The notes under the pieces are model-generated. The model ran no database searches, was not told where the DNA came from, and saw only the letters and a program-made list of their open reading frames with translations. A program made the position numbers and the translations under genes. Shown here piece after piece: positions 16,386-24,131 of a stretch of DNA of 64,000 nucleotides. The stretch lies in NCBI RefSeq assembly GCF_003024195.1, contig NZ_KZ679044.1, forward strand, positions 62,001 to 126,000. Reading direction: 5' to 3'. Positions within the stretch are counted from its first letter, which is position 1. Each line of letters opens with the position of its first letter. The DNA comes from Streptomyces dioscori. GTDB taxonomy: Bacteria; Actinomycetota; Actinomycetes; Streptomycetales; Streptomycetaceae.

Positions 16386-17282
16386 TTACCTGGCGAAGCC
16401 GTAGTTCATCAGCTTCTTCGCGTCCGACTCGCGGGCCGAGATGGACGTGGACGCCAGGACCGTACCGACGACGGTCTTGCCGTTGCGCGTGGCGGCGAAG
16501 ACCAGGCAGTACTTGGCCTCCGGGCCGGAACCGGTCTTCACACCGATCGAACCGGAGTAGCTGCTGAGCAGACCGTTGGTGTTGGTCCACGCGGCCATCG
16601 TGCGGGTGCTGCCGGTCTTCGTGATGGTCTTCGCCGTGTACTTCTTCGTCTTCACGATCGCGCGGAAGTTGGCACTCTTCAGCGCGCTGCTGGTGATCTT
16701 CGTGAGGTCACGCGGCGTCGAGTAGTTCGAACCGTTGCCGATGCCGTCGAACGAGTCGAACTTCGTGTTCGTCAGGCCGAGGTCCTTGGCCTGCTTGTTC
16801 ATCTTGCCGATGAACGACTTCACTCGGGCGGCACGCGTCGAGCCCGAACCGAACTTGTCGGCGAGGGCGTACGCCGCGTCGCAGCCGGACGGCAGCATCA
16901 GGCCGTACAGCAGCTGACGGACGGTGACCTTGTCGCCGACGATCAGACGGGCGGAGGACGCGGTGTTGCGGACGATGTAGTCGCTGTACGCCTTCTGGAT
17001 GGTGACCTTGGCGTCCAGGTTGAGGTTCGGCTGGGACAGCACGACCTTCGCGGTCATGATCTTCGTGGTGGAGCCGGTGGAGCGGCGGGTGTCCGCTGCC
17101 TTGGTGTAGAGCGACGTGCCCGTGCCGTTGTTCATCACGAAGCCGCCCTTGGCGGCGATCGTGGGCTTCGTGAGGGCTTGCGCGGGCGCCGTGCCGAGGG
17201 CACCGGTCGCGAGCACGGCTCCGGTGGTGAAGACCACTGCGGCAGCTCTGCGGACGCGCGTGCCCTTGATGGCAGTTATCAA
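16386..17282 (-). CDS. D-alanyl-D-alanine carboxypeptidase (PBP5/DacA type)
   Basis: Serine-type penicillin-binding protein that trims D-Ala from peptidoglycan stem peptides outside the membrane. The 298-residue protein has a signal peptide ('AAAVVFTTGAVLATGALGTA', cleavage near AQA), the active-site tetrad S71-T-T-K74 and the triad 'KTG' in 'IGVKTGSG'. Motif 2, normally S-x-N, reads S132-G-C134 ('LPSGCDAAY'), so the usual Asn is Cys. There is no C-terminal amphipathic anchor or PBP5 C-domain, so it should be released or wall-bound. It is convergent with the bkd operon; a promoter candidate is at 17296-17325. Confidence 0.88.
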   Translation of the reverse strand: MITAIKGTRVRRAAAVVFTTGAVLATGALGTAPAQALTKPTIAAKGGFVMNNGTGTSLYTKAADTRRSTGSTTKIMTAKVVLSQPNLNLDAKVTIQKAYSDYIVRNTASSARLIVGDKVTVRQLLYGLMLPSGCDAAYALADKFGSGSTRAARVKSFIGKMNKQAKDLGLTNTKFDSFDGIGNGSNYSTPRDLTKITSSALKSANFRAIVKTKKYTAKTITKTGSTRTMAAWTNTNGLLSSYSGSIGVKTGSGPEAKYCLVFAATRNGKTVVGTVLASTSISARESDAKKLMNYGFAR

Positions 17283-17295
17283 GTCGATTACCCCG

Positions 17296-17325
17296 ATTAC
17301 GTTGGAAACACCGAACTGGTGTCAA
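17296..17325 (-). promoter_or_regulatory. Vegetative-type promoter of the carboxypeptidase gene
   Basis: On the minus strand TTGACA (17325-17320) and CGTAAT (17301-17296) are 18 bases apart, about 14 bases upstream of the start codon. The spacer holds ACACC-gaact-GGTGT, an operator-like palindrome. Confidence 0.5.
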
Positions 17326-17485
17326 ATGCCCCAAGAGGGCGTCCACTTGCCAGTGGCGCCTTCTCTTCAGACACACGAGTAGCACAAAAGGATGTGCAGT
17401 TTCTGAAGCGGGGTGCCCCTTTTTACCTCGTCCATATCCTGGACCGTCCGAGACGATGCGTACGTGTTGTATCTATGCTGTGCGC

Positions 17486-18148
17486 ATGCCTTCCGCCCCG
17501 TCCCCCGCCGTGAAGTCGCCGCCCGCCGCCGAACGCGTATACGCGCACGTCAAACAAGCTGTGCTGGAGCGCCGGTACGAGGGCGGGACCCTGCTCACCG
17601 AGGGCGAGCTGGCCGAGGCCGTCGGCGTCTCGCGGACGCCGGTGCGCGAGGCGCTGCTCAAACTGGAGGTCGAAGGGCTGATCCGGCTCTACCCGAAAAA
17701 GGGAGCCCTCGTCCTGCCCGTCTCCGCGCAGGAGATCGCGGACGTGGTGGAGACCCGGCAGCTCGTCGAGGAGCACTCGATCCGCAAGGCGGTGCCGGCC
17801 GCGCCCGCGCTGATCGAGCGCCTGAGCGAACTCCTCGCCAAGCAGCAGGAGCAGGCCGCCGCAGGTGATCTGGCCGGAGCCGCCGTCACCGACCGCTGCT
17901 TCCACGCCGAGATCGTCCGCAGCGGGGGCAACGAGATCCTCTCCCGCCTCTACGACCAGCTGCGCGACCGGCAGCTGAGGATGGGCGTCGCCGTGATGCA
18001 TGCCCACCCGGACCGGATCACCAAGACGCTCACCGAGCACCAGGAGATCCTCGACGCGCTGCGCTCCGGTGACGCGGAGGCGGCGGTCGACCTGGTGCAC
18101 CGGCACGTCAGCTGGTTCTCCAACCTCGCCCGGGGAGACGTCCGATGA
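17486..18148 (+). CDS. GntR-family (FCD) transcriptional regulator
   Basis: A 220-residue regulator with an N-terminal GntR winged helix ('LLTEGELAEAVGVSRTPVRE', then 'ALLKLEVEGLIRLYPKKGA') and a helical FCD ligand domain with metal-site-like residues ('DRCFHAEIVRSGGNEIL' and the final 'HRHVSWFSNLA'). FadR/FCD members respond to organic acids or amino acids. The start at 17486 follows TATGCT by only a few bases with no Shine-Dalgarno sequence, so translation may be leaderless. Its stop overlaps the MFS gene start (ATGA), and the regulator probably controls that transporter. Confidence 0.88.
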   Translation: MPSAPSPAVKSPPAAERVYAHVKQAVLERRYEGGTLLTEGELAEAVGVSRTPVREALLKLEVEGLIRLYPKKGALVLPVSAQEIADVVETRQLVEEHSIRKAVPAAPALIERLSELLAKQQEQAAAGDLAGAAVTDRCFHAEIVRSGGNEILSRLYDQLRDRQLRMGVAVMHAHPDRITKTLTEHQEILDALRSGDAEAAVDLVHRHVSWFSNLARGDVR

Positions 18149-19467
18149 GTCCACCGTCCTCGTCGTCGTCCTCCTCGTCCCTGGCACTACCCGGCGATCC
18201 GCCCGGCGGCCGTCGCGCCGTGACGGTCTGGTCCGTCGGCGTCTCCGTCTACTTCGTCGCGGTCATCTTCCGTACGTCGCTGGGTGTGGCCGGCCTCGAC
18301 GCCGCCGACCGCTTCCACGTCAACGCCTCCGCGCTCTCCACCTTCTCGATCCTCCAGCTCCTCGTCTACGCGGGCATGCAGATACCCGTCGGCCTGATGG
18401 TCGACCGGCTGGGCACCAAGAAGGTCCTGACCTTCGGCGTCGTGCTGTTCACGATCGGCCAGCTGGGCTTCGCGTTCTCCCCGACGTACGGAACGGCGCT
18501 GGCCTCGCGCGCGCTGCTCGGGTGCGGTGACGCGATGACGTTCATCAGCGTGCTGCGGCTCGGCTCGCGCTGGTTCCCGGCCCGGCGCGGGCCGATGGTC
18601 GCGCAGCTCGCCGGACTGGTCGGCATGGCGGGCAACCTCGTCTCGACGCTCGTCCTGGCCCGGCTGCTGCACGGAGTCGGCTGGACGGCCGCGTTCGCGG
18701 GCAGCTCGGTCGCCGGTGTCGTCGTCCTCGTCCTGATGCTGGCGTTCCTGAAGGACCACCCCGAAGGCCACGAGCCCGAGCCGTTCCCGCACCGGGGAGC
18801 CGCCTACGTACGCCGTCAGATCGCGGCGTCCTGGCGGGAGCCCGGCACCCGGCTCGGACTGTGGGTGCACTTCACGACCCAGTTCCCGGCGATGGTTTTC
18901 CTGCTGCTGTGGGGACTGCCGTTCCTCGTCGAGGCCCAGGGCCTGTCCCGCGCGACGGCCGGCGAACTACTCACCCTCGTCGTGCTCTCCAACATGCTGA
19001 TAGGCCTGGTGTACGGGCAGATCGTCGCCCGGCACCATGCGGCGCGGCTGCCGCTGGCGCTCGGCACGGTCCTGTCGACGGCCGTGGTGTGGGCCGCGAC
19101 GCTCGCCTATCCCGCCGATCATGCGCCCATGTGGCTGCTGGTCGTGCTGTGTGTGGTGCTCGGTGCGTGCGGGCCCGCTTCGATGATCGGGTTCGACTTC
19201 GCTCGGCCGGCCAATCCGCCCGAGCGGCAGGGGACCGCCTCCGGCATCACCAACATGGGTGGGTTCGTTGCGTCCATGACGACGTTGTTCGCGGTGGGGG
19301 TGCTGCTGGACGCCACCGGGGGGAGTTACGGCGTCGCGTTCTCCGCGGTGTTCGTGCTGCAGGCGCTCGGGTTGAGTCAGATCCTGCGGTTGCGGAGGCT
19401 GGCGGCTCGGCGGGAGCGGGAGCGGTTGGTTGCGAGTCGGGTGGAGACGGTGCACGTGCCCGCGTAG
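18145..19467 (+). CDS. MFS transporter
   Basis: A 440-residue major facilitator with about 12 membrane helices. The loop 2-3 signature 'VDRLGTKKVLTFGVVLFT' is clear (near residues 90-107), as are 'LGCGDAMTFISVLRLGSRWF' and the related second-half loop. Its N-terminus is Ser-rich and cytoplasmic. It is translationally coupled to the GntR regulator, which points to substrate-induced import or export. The substrate is not deducible; the sequence resembles nitrate/organic-anion-type MFS more than drug exporters, but this is weak. Confidence 0.85.
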   Translation: MSPPSSSSSSSSLALPGDPPGGRRAVTVWSVGVSVYFVAVIFRTSLGVAGLDAADRFHVNASALSTFSILQLLVYAGMQIPVGLMVDRLGTKKVLTFGVVLFTIGQLGFAFSPTYGTALASRALLGCGDAMTFISVLRLGSRWFPARRGPMVAQLAGLVGMAGNLVSTLVLARLLHGVGWTAAFAGSSVAGVVVLVLMLAFLKDHPEGHEPEPFPHRGAAYVRRQIAASWREPGTRLGLWVHFTTQFPAMVFLLLWGLPFLVEAQGLSRATAGELLTLVVLSNMLIGLVYGQIVARHHAARLPLALGTVLSTAVVWAATLAYPADHAPMWLLVVLCVVLGACGPASMIGFDFARPANPPERQGTASGITNMGGFVASMTTLFAVGVLLDATGGSYGVAFSAVFVLQALGLSQILRLRRLAARRERERLVASRVETVHVPA

Positions 19468-19487
19468 GGGGGTGGGTGTGCGGGGGC

Positions 19488-19624
19488 TTTTCTCGCCCCC
19501 GCCGCCCCTACCCGTTCCCGTACCTGCATGGGGGCTGCGCCCCCTCGCCCCCTGATCGCGCTTCGCGCTCGTCCTCAAACGCCGGACGGGCTACAAGGCT
19601 CGTCCTCAAACGCCGGACGGGCTA
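19488..19624 (+). repeat. Composite intergenic repeat with two direct copies of a 23-bp unit
   Basis: The element starts with TTTTCTCGCCCCCGCCGCCC, passes through a GGGGGCTGCGCCCCC hairpin and ends with GTCCTCAAACGCCGGACGGG units at 19571 and 19602. The same composite recurs at 21444-21535. Confidence 0.8.
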
Positions 19625-19635
19625 TAAGGCTCGTG

Positions 19636-20460
19636 CTAGGGCGTGACCGTGAAGTTGTGGAGGATCGCTGCCGTGAGGTCCGGGTCGCCCTCTGTTTTCA
19701 GGCGGTCCGCGACCGACTCCGGGGTTACGCGGCCGCAGGCCAGGCGGACGTAGGTCTCCCAGTCGAGGGCGAGGGTGGCGGCCGGGCCGAGTGAGGGGGA
19801 ACCGTCTATCGAACCGACACCGTCGGCGTCGACCCGGACCGTGCGCAGGAACTCGACGGGGCCGTGGACGTCGAAGACGACCGCCGAGTTCGCCGGTGCG
19901 CCCGCGTCCTTGGCGACGACCTTGGGGAGCCTGCTGAGCAGGACGTCACGAGTGACGTACGCGCCCGGGGAGTCGAGGTTGCCCGGCCGGCCGAGCGTGA
20001 TGCGCAGGTCCTGCTCGTGCACCCACAGGTCGAACGCCCGGTTGCGCATGGACTCTTCGAGGGTGACCTCGGTACCGAGCGGGCCGCGCACCAGCGCGTC
20101 GGGCCGGCGCGACTCGTTACGCAGCTGACGGTTGCGGCGGATGATCGTGTACTCCAGCTCGGAGGTCATCTCCGGAGCGGTGTGGTGACGGCGGACGTCG
20201 ACCTGCATCTCCATGTACCGCTGGTGCTCGTTCGTCACGTGGTACAGGTCGCGGGGAAGCGTGTGGATCGGTCGGGGGTCGCCCAGCGCCTCGCAGTCGA
20301 GGCCGATCACATGGGAGACGATGTCGCGCACCGACCAGCCAGGGCATGGAGTCCGCCGATTCCATTCGCCCTCCACCAGCGGGGACACGAGATCGGATAT
20401 CGCGTCGATGGAGTGCGTCCAGGCGTCGGCGTAGGACTGAAGGCTGGGATGCAGACTCAC
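19636..20460 (-). CDS. Maleylpyruvate isomerase-family, mycothiol-dependent enzyme
   Basis: A 274-residue protein with an N-terminal DinB-like four-helix domain, recognised by 'WNRRTPCPGWSVRDIVSHVI' and the later 'FDLWVHEQDLRI', which supply the metal-binding histidines. A C-terminal sterol-carrier-like domain follows ('TLALDWETYVRLACGR'). Members use mycothiol, the actinobacterial thiol, for isomerisation or conjugation; the actual substrate is unknown. It is divergent from the carbon-nitrogen hydrolase gene. Confidence 0.83.
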   Translation of the reverse strand: MSLHPSLQSYADAWTHSIDAISDLVSPLVEGEWNRRTPCPGWSVRDIVSHVIGLDCEALGDPRPIHTLPRDLYHVTNEHQRYMEMQVDVRRHHTAPEMTSELEYTIIRRNRQLRNESRRPDALVRGPLGTEVTLEESMRNRAFDLWVHEQDLRITLGRPGNLDSPGAYVTRDVLLSRLPKVVAKDAGAPANSAVVFDVHGPVEFLRTVRVDADGVGSIDGSPSLGPAATLALDWETYVRLACGRVTPESVADRLKTEGDPDLTAAILHNFTVTP

Positions 20461-20614
20461 GGAACGGGACCCCTCGGGCGGTTGGGCGCGGGCAGAACAC
20501 AGGCTGCGGGTGTCTTGGGACGCTAAGTTACGCTGCTGTGAGGCACCCCGGCAGTGCTTTCGTGTGACGATCGTAGGCCCGTATCAAAGGCTCGAATGCC
20601 AGGACGGTGGTAGT

Positions 20615-21436
20615 GTGCGCGCCTCTCTCCTCCAGATCGCCGTGGACGAGGCCGAATCGGTCGACGCCCGCAGACAGCGTGTTGCCTCGCTCGTACGGCA
20701 GCAGACCGGGTCCGACCTGGTCATCCTGCCCGAACTCTGGACGACCGGCGCCTTCGCCTACGAGTCCTTCGACACCGAGGCCGAGCCGCTCGAAGGGCCC
20801 ACGTACGAAGTGATGGCCAAGGCGGCGAGCGATGCGGGCGTGTGGCTGCACGCGGGGTCGATTCCCGAACGGGTGACGGGGACGGCGGGAGCGGCGGCGG
20901 GGGCGGGCGGGGGGCTGTACAACACCTCGCTCGTCTTCTCGCCGTCCGGTGACCTCGTCGCCACGTACCGCAAGATCCATCGGTTCGGCTTCGACAAGGG
21001 CGAGGCCGTGCTGATGGGCGCCGGGTCCGAGCTGGTCACCGTGCGGCTGCCGGAGACCACGGTCGGGTTGGCCACCTGTTACGACCTGCGGTTCCCCGAA
21101 CTCTTCCGCGGGCTCGTCGACGCCGGGGCCGAGACGCTCGTCGTCTCCGCGGGGTGGCCCGAGCGGCGGCGCTCGCACTGGACGCTGCTTGCGCGTGCGC
21201 GGGCTGTCGAGGACCAGGCGTATGTGCTGGCCTGTGGGACCGCGGGGGTGCACGCCGGGGTGCCGCAGGCGGGGTATTCGATCGTGGTCGATCCCTGGGG
21301 GGAGGTTCTCGCCGAGGCGGGGGCCGGGGAGGAGGTCCTTGTGGTGGACTTCGATCCCGCGCGGGTGGGGGTTACGCGGGAACAGTTTCCCGCGCTGAAG
21401 GATCGGTTGCTGGGGGTTGCGGCGCCGCGGCGGTGA
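20615..21436 (+). CDS. Carbon-nitrogen hydrolase (nitrilase superfamily)
   Basis: A 273-residue amidase-like enzyme with the Glu-Lys-Cys catalytic triad: Glu in 'VILPELWTTGAF', Lys in 'TYRKIHRFGFDKGE' and Cys in 'VGLATCYDLRFPELFR'. It resembles omega-amidase/Nit-type proteins that hydrolyse small amides such as alpha-ketoglutaramate or deaminated glutathione-like metabolites. GTG 20615 gives the conserved N-terminus with a weak AGGA upstream. It probably acts in the cytoplasm, with no operon partner; it ends at a large inverted repeat. Confidence 0.87.
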   Translation: MRASLLQIAVDEAESVDARRQRVASLVRQQTGSDLVILPELWTTGAFAYESFDTEAEPLEGPTYEVMAKAASDAGVWLHAGSIPERVTGTAGAAAGAGGGLYNTSLVFSPSGDLVATYRKIHRFGFDKGEAVLMGAGSELVTVRLPETTVGLATCYDLRFPELFRGLVDAGAETLVVSAGWPERRRSHWTLLARARAVEDQAYVLACGTAGVHAGVPQAGYSIVVDPWGEVLAEAGAGEEVLVVDFDPARVGVTREQFPALKDRLLGVAAPRR

Positions 21437-21443
21437 GCAGACT

Positions 21444-21630
21444 TTTCTCGCCCCCGCCGCCCCTACCCGTTCCCGTCCACGTATGGGGGCTGCGCCCCCT
21501 CGCCCCCTTTGTCCTCAAACGCCGGACGGGCTGGAAATCCAGCCCGTCCGGCGTTTGAGGACCGGGGGTTCGGGGGCAGCGCCCCCGAGTCAGTGACGGG
21601 ACGGGTAGGGGCGGCGGGGGCGAGGGAAAT
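21444..21630. repeat. Inverted pair of composite repeats (about 190-bp cruciform-capable)
   Basis: A composite element (21444-21535) is followed head-to-head by an inverted relative (21538-21630). The centre is a perfect 25-bp-arm palindrome (21511-21535 with 21538-21562), and the outer parts share the GGGGCGGCGGGGGCGAG and CGGGGGCAGCGCCCCCG segments in opposite orientation. Confidence 0.85.
21511..21562. terminator. Perfect 25-bp inverted repeat between convergent genes
   Basis: GTCCTCAAACGCCGGACGGG plus CTGGA pairs with its exact complement around two A residues. It lies between the hydrolase gene and the convergent LURP-like gene, and probably terminates both. Confidence 0.85.
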
Positions 21631-21636
21631 GCCCTG

Positions 21637-22137
21637 TCAGTCCGACTCGGATTCTCGCTCCGCCAAGTGGATCACGCACACCGCCACCGCGATCAGCAGC
21701 GCCGGATCCGCGTCGTCGCGTACGACCTCGACGCCGTACGTCTCCCGGACCCGCAGCCACCGGCGCGAGATGAGGGCGAGCAGTTCGCCGTCGTACTCGA
21801 CGACGAACTCCCGGTCCAGGATCTTGCCGCTGACGTCCAGCTCGGTGCCGTCCGCGAGCGTGACGCGATAGTGGTTGCGCAGCAGCGACAGCCGCTTGCG
21901 CCGGATGGTCGCCAGCGGCTCGCCGTCCCGCTCGACGACCATCGTGTCCCGCAGCGCGAGCATCTTCTTGTGGATGTCGATCAGCACGCGCCCCTGCCGG
22001 TCCTTCAGCTCGAAGGTGTCCCGCAGCCGCATCGCCTTGCCGTCGACGAGGAAGGCTTTGCGGCCCTGCTCGTCCTCGATCCAGTAGTCGTCACCGAAGC
22101 CCAGGAGCCGGTCGCGTACGAGGAATTTCATGCCCAT
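21637..22137 (-). CDS. LURP-one-related (Tubby-like) family protein
   Basis: A 166-residue protein of the LURP-one-related/DUF567 fold, a beta-barrel related to Tubby and phospholipid scramblases. The hallmark opening 'KFLVRDRLLGFGDDYWIEDE' and repeated strands such as 'LRDTFELKDRQGRVLIDIHK', 'LRDTMVVERDGEPLATI' and 'ETYGVEV' are visible. The molecular role in bacteria is unknown. Its start (22137, or 22131 for M-K-F) lies inside the end of the upstream AraC-type gene, a 10-base overlap that suggests co-expression. Confidence 0.82.
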   Translation of the reverse strand: MGMKFLVRDRLLGFGDDYWIEDEQGRKAFLVDGKAMRLRDTFELKDRQGRVLIDIHKKMLALRDTMVVERDGEPLATIRRKRLSLLRNHYRVTLADGTELDVSGKILDREFVVEYDGELLALISRRWLRVRETYGVEVVRDDADPALLIAVAVCVIHLAERESESD

Positions 22138-23135
22138 GTTCTTAGCGCTTCCCCGGCGGACGGCCCGAAACGCCGGCGGTAGGCCGTCGGGCTGAGTCCC
22201 GTCTCGCGGCGCAGCCGGGCCCGCAGGTTGGCGGCGGTGCCGAGGCCGCTGCGCTGCGCCACGATGTCGAGCCGTTCCTCGCCGCGTTCGATGAGCCGAC
22301 AGGCCAGTGCCACCCGTTCGCCGGTCAGCCAGGCCAGCGGGGTCGTACCGAGCTGGGCGCGGAAACGGCGGTGCAGCGTGGCGGGGCTGACCGCCGCGTG
22401 CGCCGCGAGGTCCGGGACCGTGAGGGGTTCGCCGATCCGTTCCGAGGCCCAGGCGAGCAGCGGCGCCAGGGATTCGTCCGGGACGTCGGGGAGCGGGCGT
22501 TCGATGAACTGCCGCTGTCCGCCGTCGCGGTGGGCGGCGAAGACGAGGCGCCGGGACACGGCGTTCGCGATCTCGGCGCCGTGGTCGCGCCGGACGATGT
22601 ACAGCCCGAGGTCCAAGGCCGCGGCGCTGCCCGCCGCCGTCAGCACGTCCCCCTCGTCCACGAACAGGACGTCCGGCTCCAGGAGGACCTTCGGGTGCAG
22701 TTCCCGGAAGAGGTCGGCCCAGCGCCAGTGGGTGGTGGCCCGGCGCCCGTCGAGGATGCCGGCCTCGGCGAGCGCGAAACTGCCGGTGCACAGGCTCACG
22801 ACGCGTGCGCCCCGCGCGTGGGTGCGCCGGACGGCGTCGAGGACGGCTTCCCCGCGCGGTACGACGTTGTCGGGGCGGCCGGGGACGACGAGGGTGTCCG
22901 CGCTGTCCACCGCGTCCAGCCCTGGCACGCCGCTCAGCGTGAAGAAGCCGTGGTTCATCCGGACTTCGGGGGTGGGCGTGCACAGCGTCAGCTCGTACAG
23001 GGGGTTCGGAAGGCCGAGTTCGGGGCGGGGCAGCCCGAACAGCTCGGTCGCGACCCCGACCTCGAAGGGGTTGATGCCCTCGTCGACGATCACGGCCACG
23101 CGGTGCGAGGAGCGGTGCGAGGATCCATGCGGCAT
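22128..23135 (-). CDS. GlxA-type AraC regulator with DJ-1/PfpI domain
   Basis: A 335-residue regulator with an N-terminal DJ-1/PfpI-like domain (about 10-190) in which the nucleophile-elbow region reads 'VVSLCTGSFALAEAGILDGR', followed by two AraC helix-turn-helices ('LTVPDLAAHAAVSPATLHRR' and 'LDIVAQRSGLGTAANLRARL'). Such GlxA/FtrA-like regulators usually sense a small amine or sugar derivative, and the cysteine domain is generally non-catalytic. It is divergent from the cupin gene with only 44 bases between starts, so it may control both the cupin and the overlapping LURP-like gene. Confidence 0.88.
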   Translation of the reverse strand: MPHGSSHRSSHRVAVIVDEGINPFEVGVATELFGLPRPELGLPNPLYELTLCTPTPEVRMNHGFFTLSGVPGLDAVDSADTLVVPGRPDNVVPRGEAVLDAVRRTHARGARVVSLCTGSFALAEAGILDGRRATTHWRWADLFRELHPKVLLEPDVLFVDEGDVLTAAGSAAALDLGLYIVRRDHGAEIANAVSRRLVFAAHRDGGQRQFIERPLPDVPDESLAPLLAWASERIGEPLTVPDLAAHAAVSPATLHRRFRAQLGTTPLAWLTGERVALACRLIERGEERLDIVAQRSGLGTAANLRARLRRETGLSPTAYRRRFGPSAGEALRTWA

Positions 23136-23179
23136 GTGCGATTTCTAGCACTCGTCCGAGCTGTGCGCCATCGCCGACG

Positions 23180-23587
23180 ATGAGCGGTATGAGCGCACTC
23201 ACGGAACCTGTTGCCCTGTCCGCCGCCCTGGCCTCGTTCACGGAGCGGTGGAGTCCTCGCATCGTCACCGCCGTCAACGACTACGACGTCCGCGTGGCCA
23301 AGGTCGAGGGTGAACACCTCTGGCACGTGCACGACCACACCGACGAGTTCTTCCTGGTCCTGGACGGCGAACTGCACATCGCGCTGCGCGAGGCGGCCGG
23401 CGAGCGCACGGTCGCCCTGCCCAGGGGCAGTGTCTTCACGGTCCCGCGCGGCACGGAGCACAAGCCGTACGCTCCCGTGCCGACCGAGATCCTCATGCTC
23501 GAACCGACCGGCACGTCCACGGTCGGCGACCGCCACGACGAGGTACCGGCCCATGTGGACGCGACGACGGGGCACGCGCTGCGCTGA
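23180..23587 (+). CDS. Cupin-domain protein
   Basis: A 135-residue single-domain cupin. Motif 1 is 'HLWHVHDHTDEFFLVLDGEL', with the metal-binding histidines and glutamate, and motif 2 is 'PRGSVFTVPRGTEHKPYA'. Small cupins bind metal and act as isomerases, dioxygenases or ligand sensors; the role here is not assigned. The ATG at 23180 or 23189 begins the protein. It is divergent from the DJ-1/AraC regulator, its likely controller. The 180 bases after it hold no gene I can support. Confidence 0.83.
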   Translation: MSGMSALTEPVALSAALASFTERWSPRIVTAVNDYDVRVAKVEGEHLWHVHDHTDEFFLVLDGELHIALREAAGERTVALPRGSVFTVPRGTEHKPYAPVPTEILMLEPTGTSTVGDRHDEVPAHVDATTGHALR

Positions 23588-23768
23588 GCGGAGCCGTCAC
23601 TGTCGTTTCACTGCCGTGAGCAGGGCGTTCAGGGCGGCGGGGGTGGGCGCGAGGACGGCGACGGCGGCTGCGGGGGCCGGAACCCGTCGGCCCGCCGCTC
23701 CGGCCCTTCGTCACCTCGGGCGACGCGAAGTTGCCTCAGTTACGGGTATCAGACGGCGCGTACGCCGT

Positions 23769-24020
23769 TCAGCCGCCGTAACCGTCGCTGTAACCGCTGT
23801 GGTTGTGGTGACGCTGGTCGTCGATCACCGTGGTGGTCGGCGGCGCCACCACGGCCCGCCGACGCTTGGAGATGCTGACGAAGGTCGCCACGCCGATCAG
23901 GCCGACGATCATGAAGATGACGCCGACCAGGTCGAGGTTGACCCCCTGCATGTCCCAGTCGGTCGCGAAGGTGAGGATCGCCCCTGCGGCGATCAGAATG
24001 ATGCATCCGCCCAGGCCCAT
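23769..24020 (-). CDS. Small DUF6458-like membrane protein
   Basis: An 83-residue protein with two membrane helices ('GGCIILIAAGAILTFATDW' and 'LDLVGVIFMIVGLIGVATFV') followed by a basic, His/Gly-rich tail. This is the layout of the actinobacterial DUF6458 family, whose function is unknown. The ATG at 24020 has AGGAGG at ideal distance, so the longer upstream frame is rejected. It lies downstream of the secreted Ig-like protein gene, same strand. Confidence 0.75.
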   Translation of the reverse strand: MGLGGCIILIAAGAILTFATDWDMQGVNLDLVGVIFMIVGLIGVATFVSISKRRRAVVAPPTTTVIDDQRHHNHSGYSDGYGG

Positions 24021-24131
24021 GGATGTCGCCTCCTGTTGCGCACGGTCTCGTGCCGGGCCCGGAGACCGTACGGCCCCGGGCCCAGTGCGGGTACCCGGAG
24101 GCGGCCCCTCCATGCAGGGGCGGACGAGACG

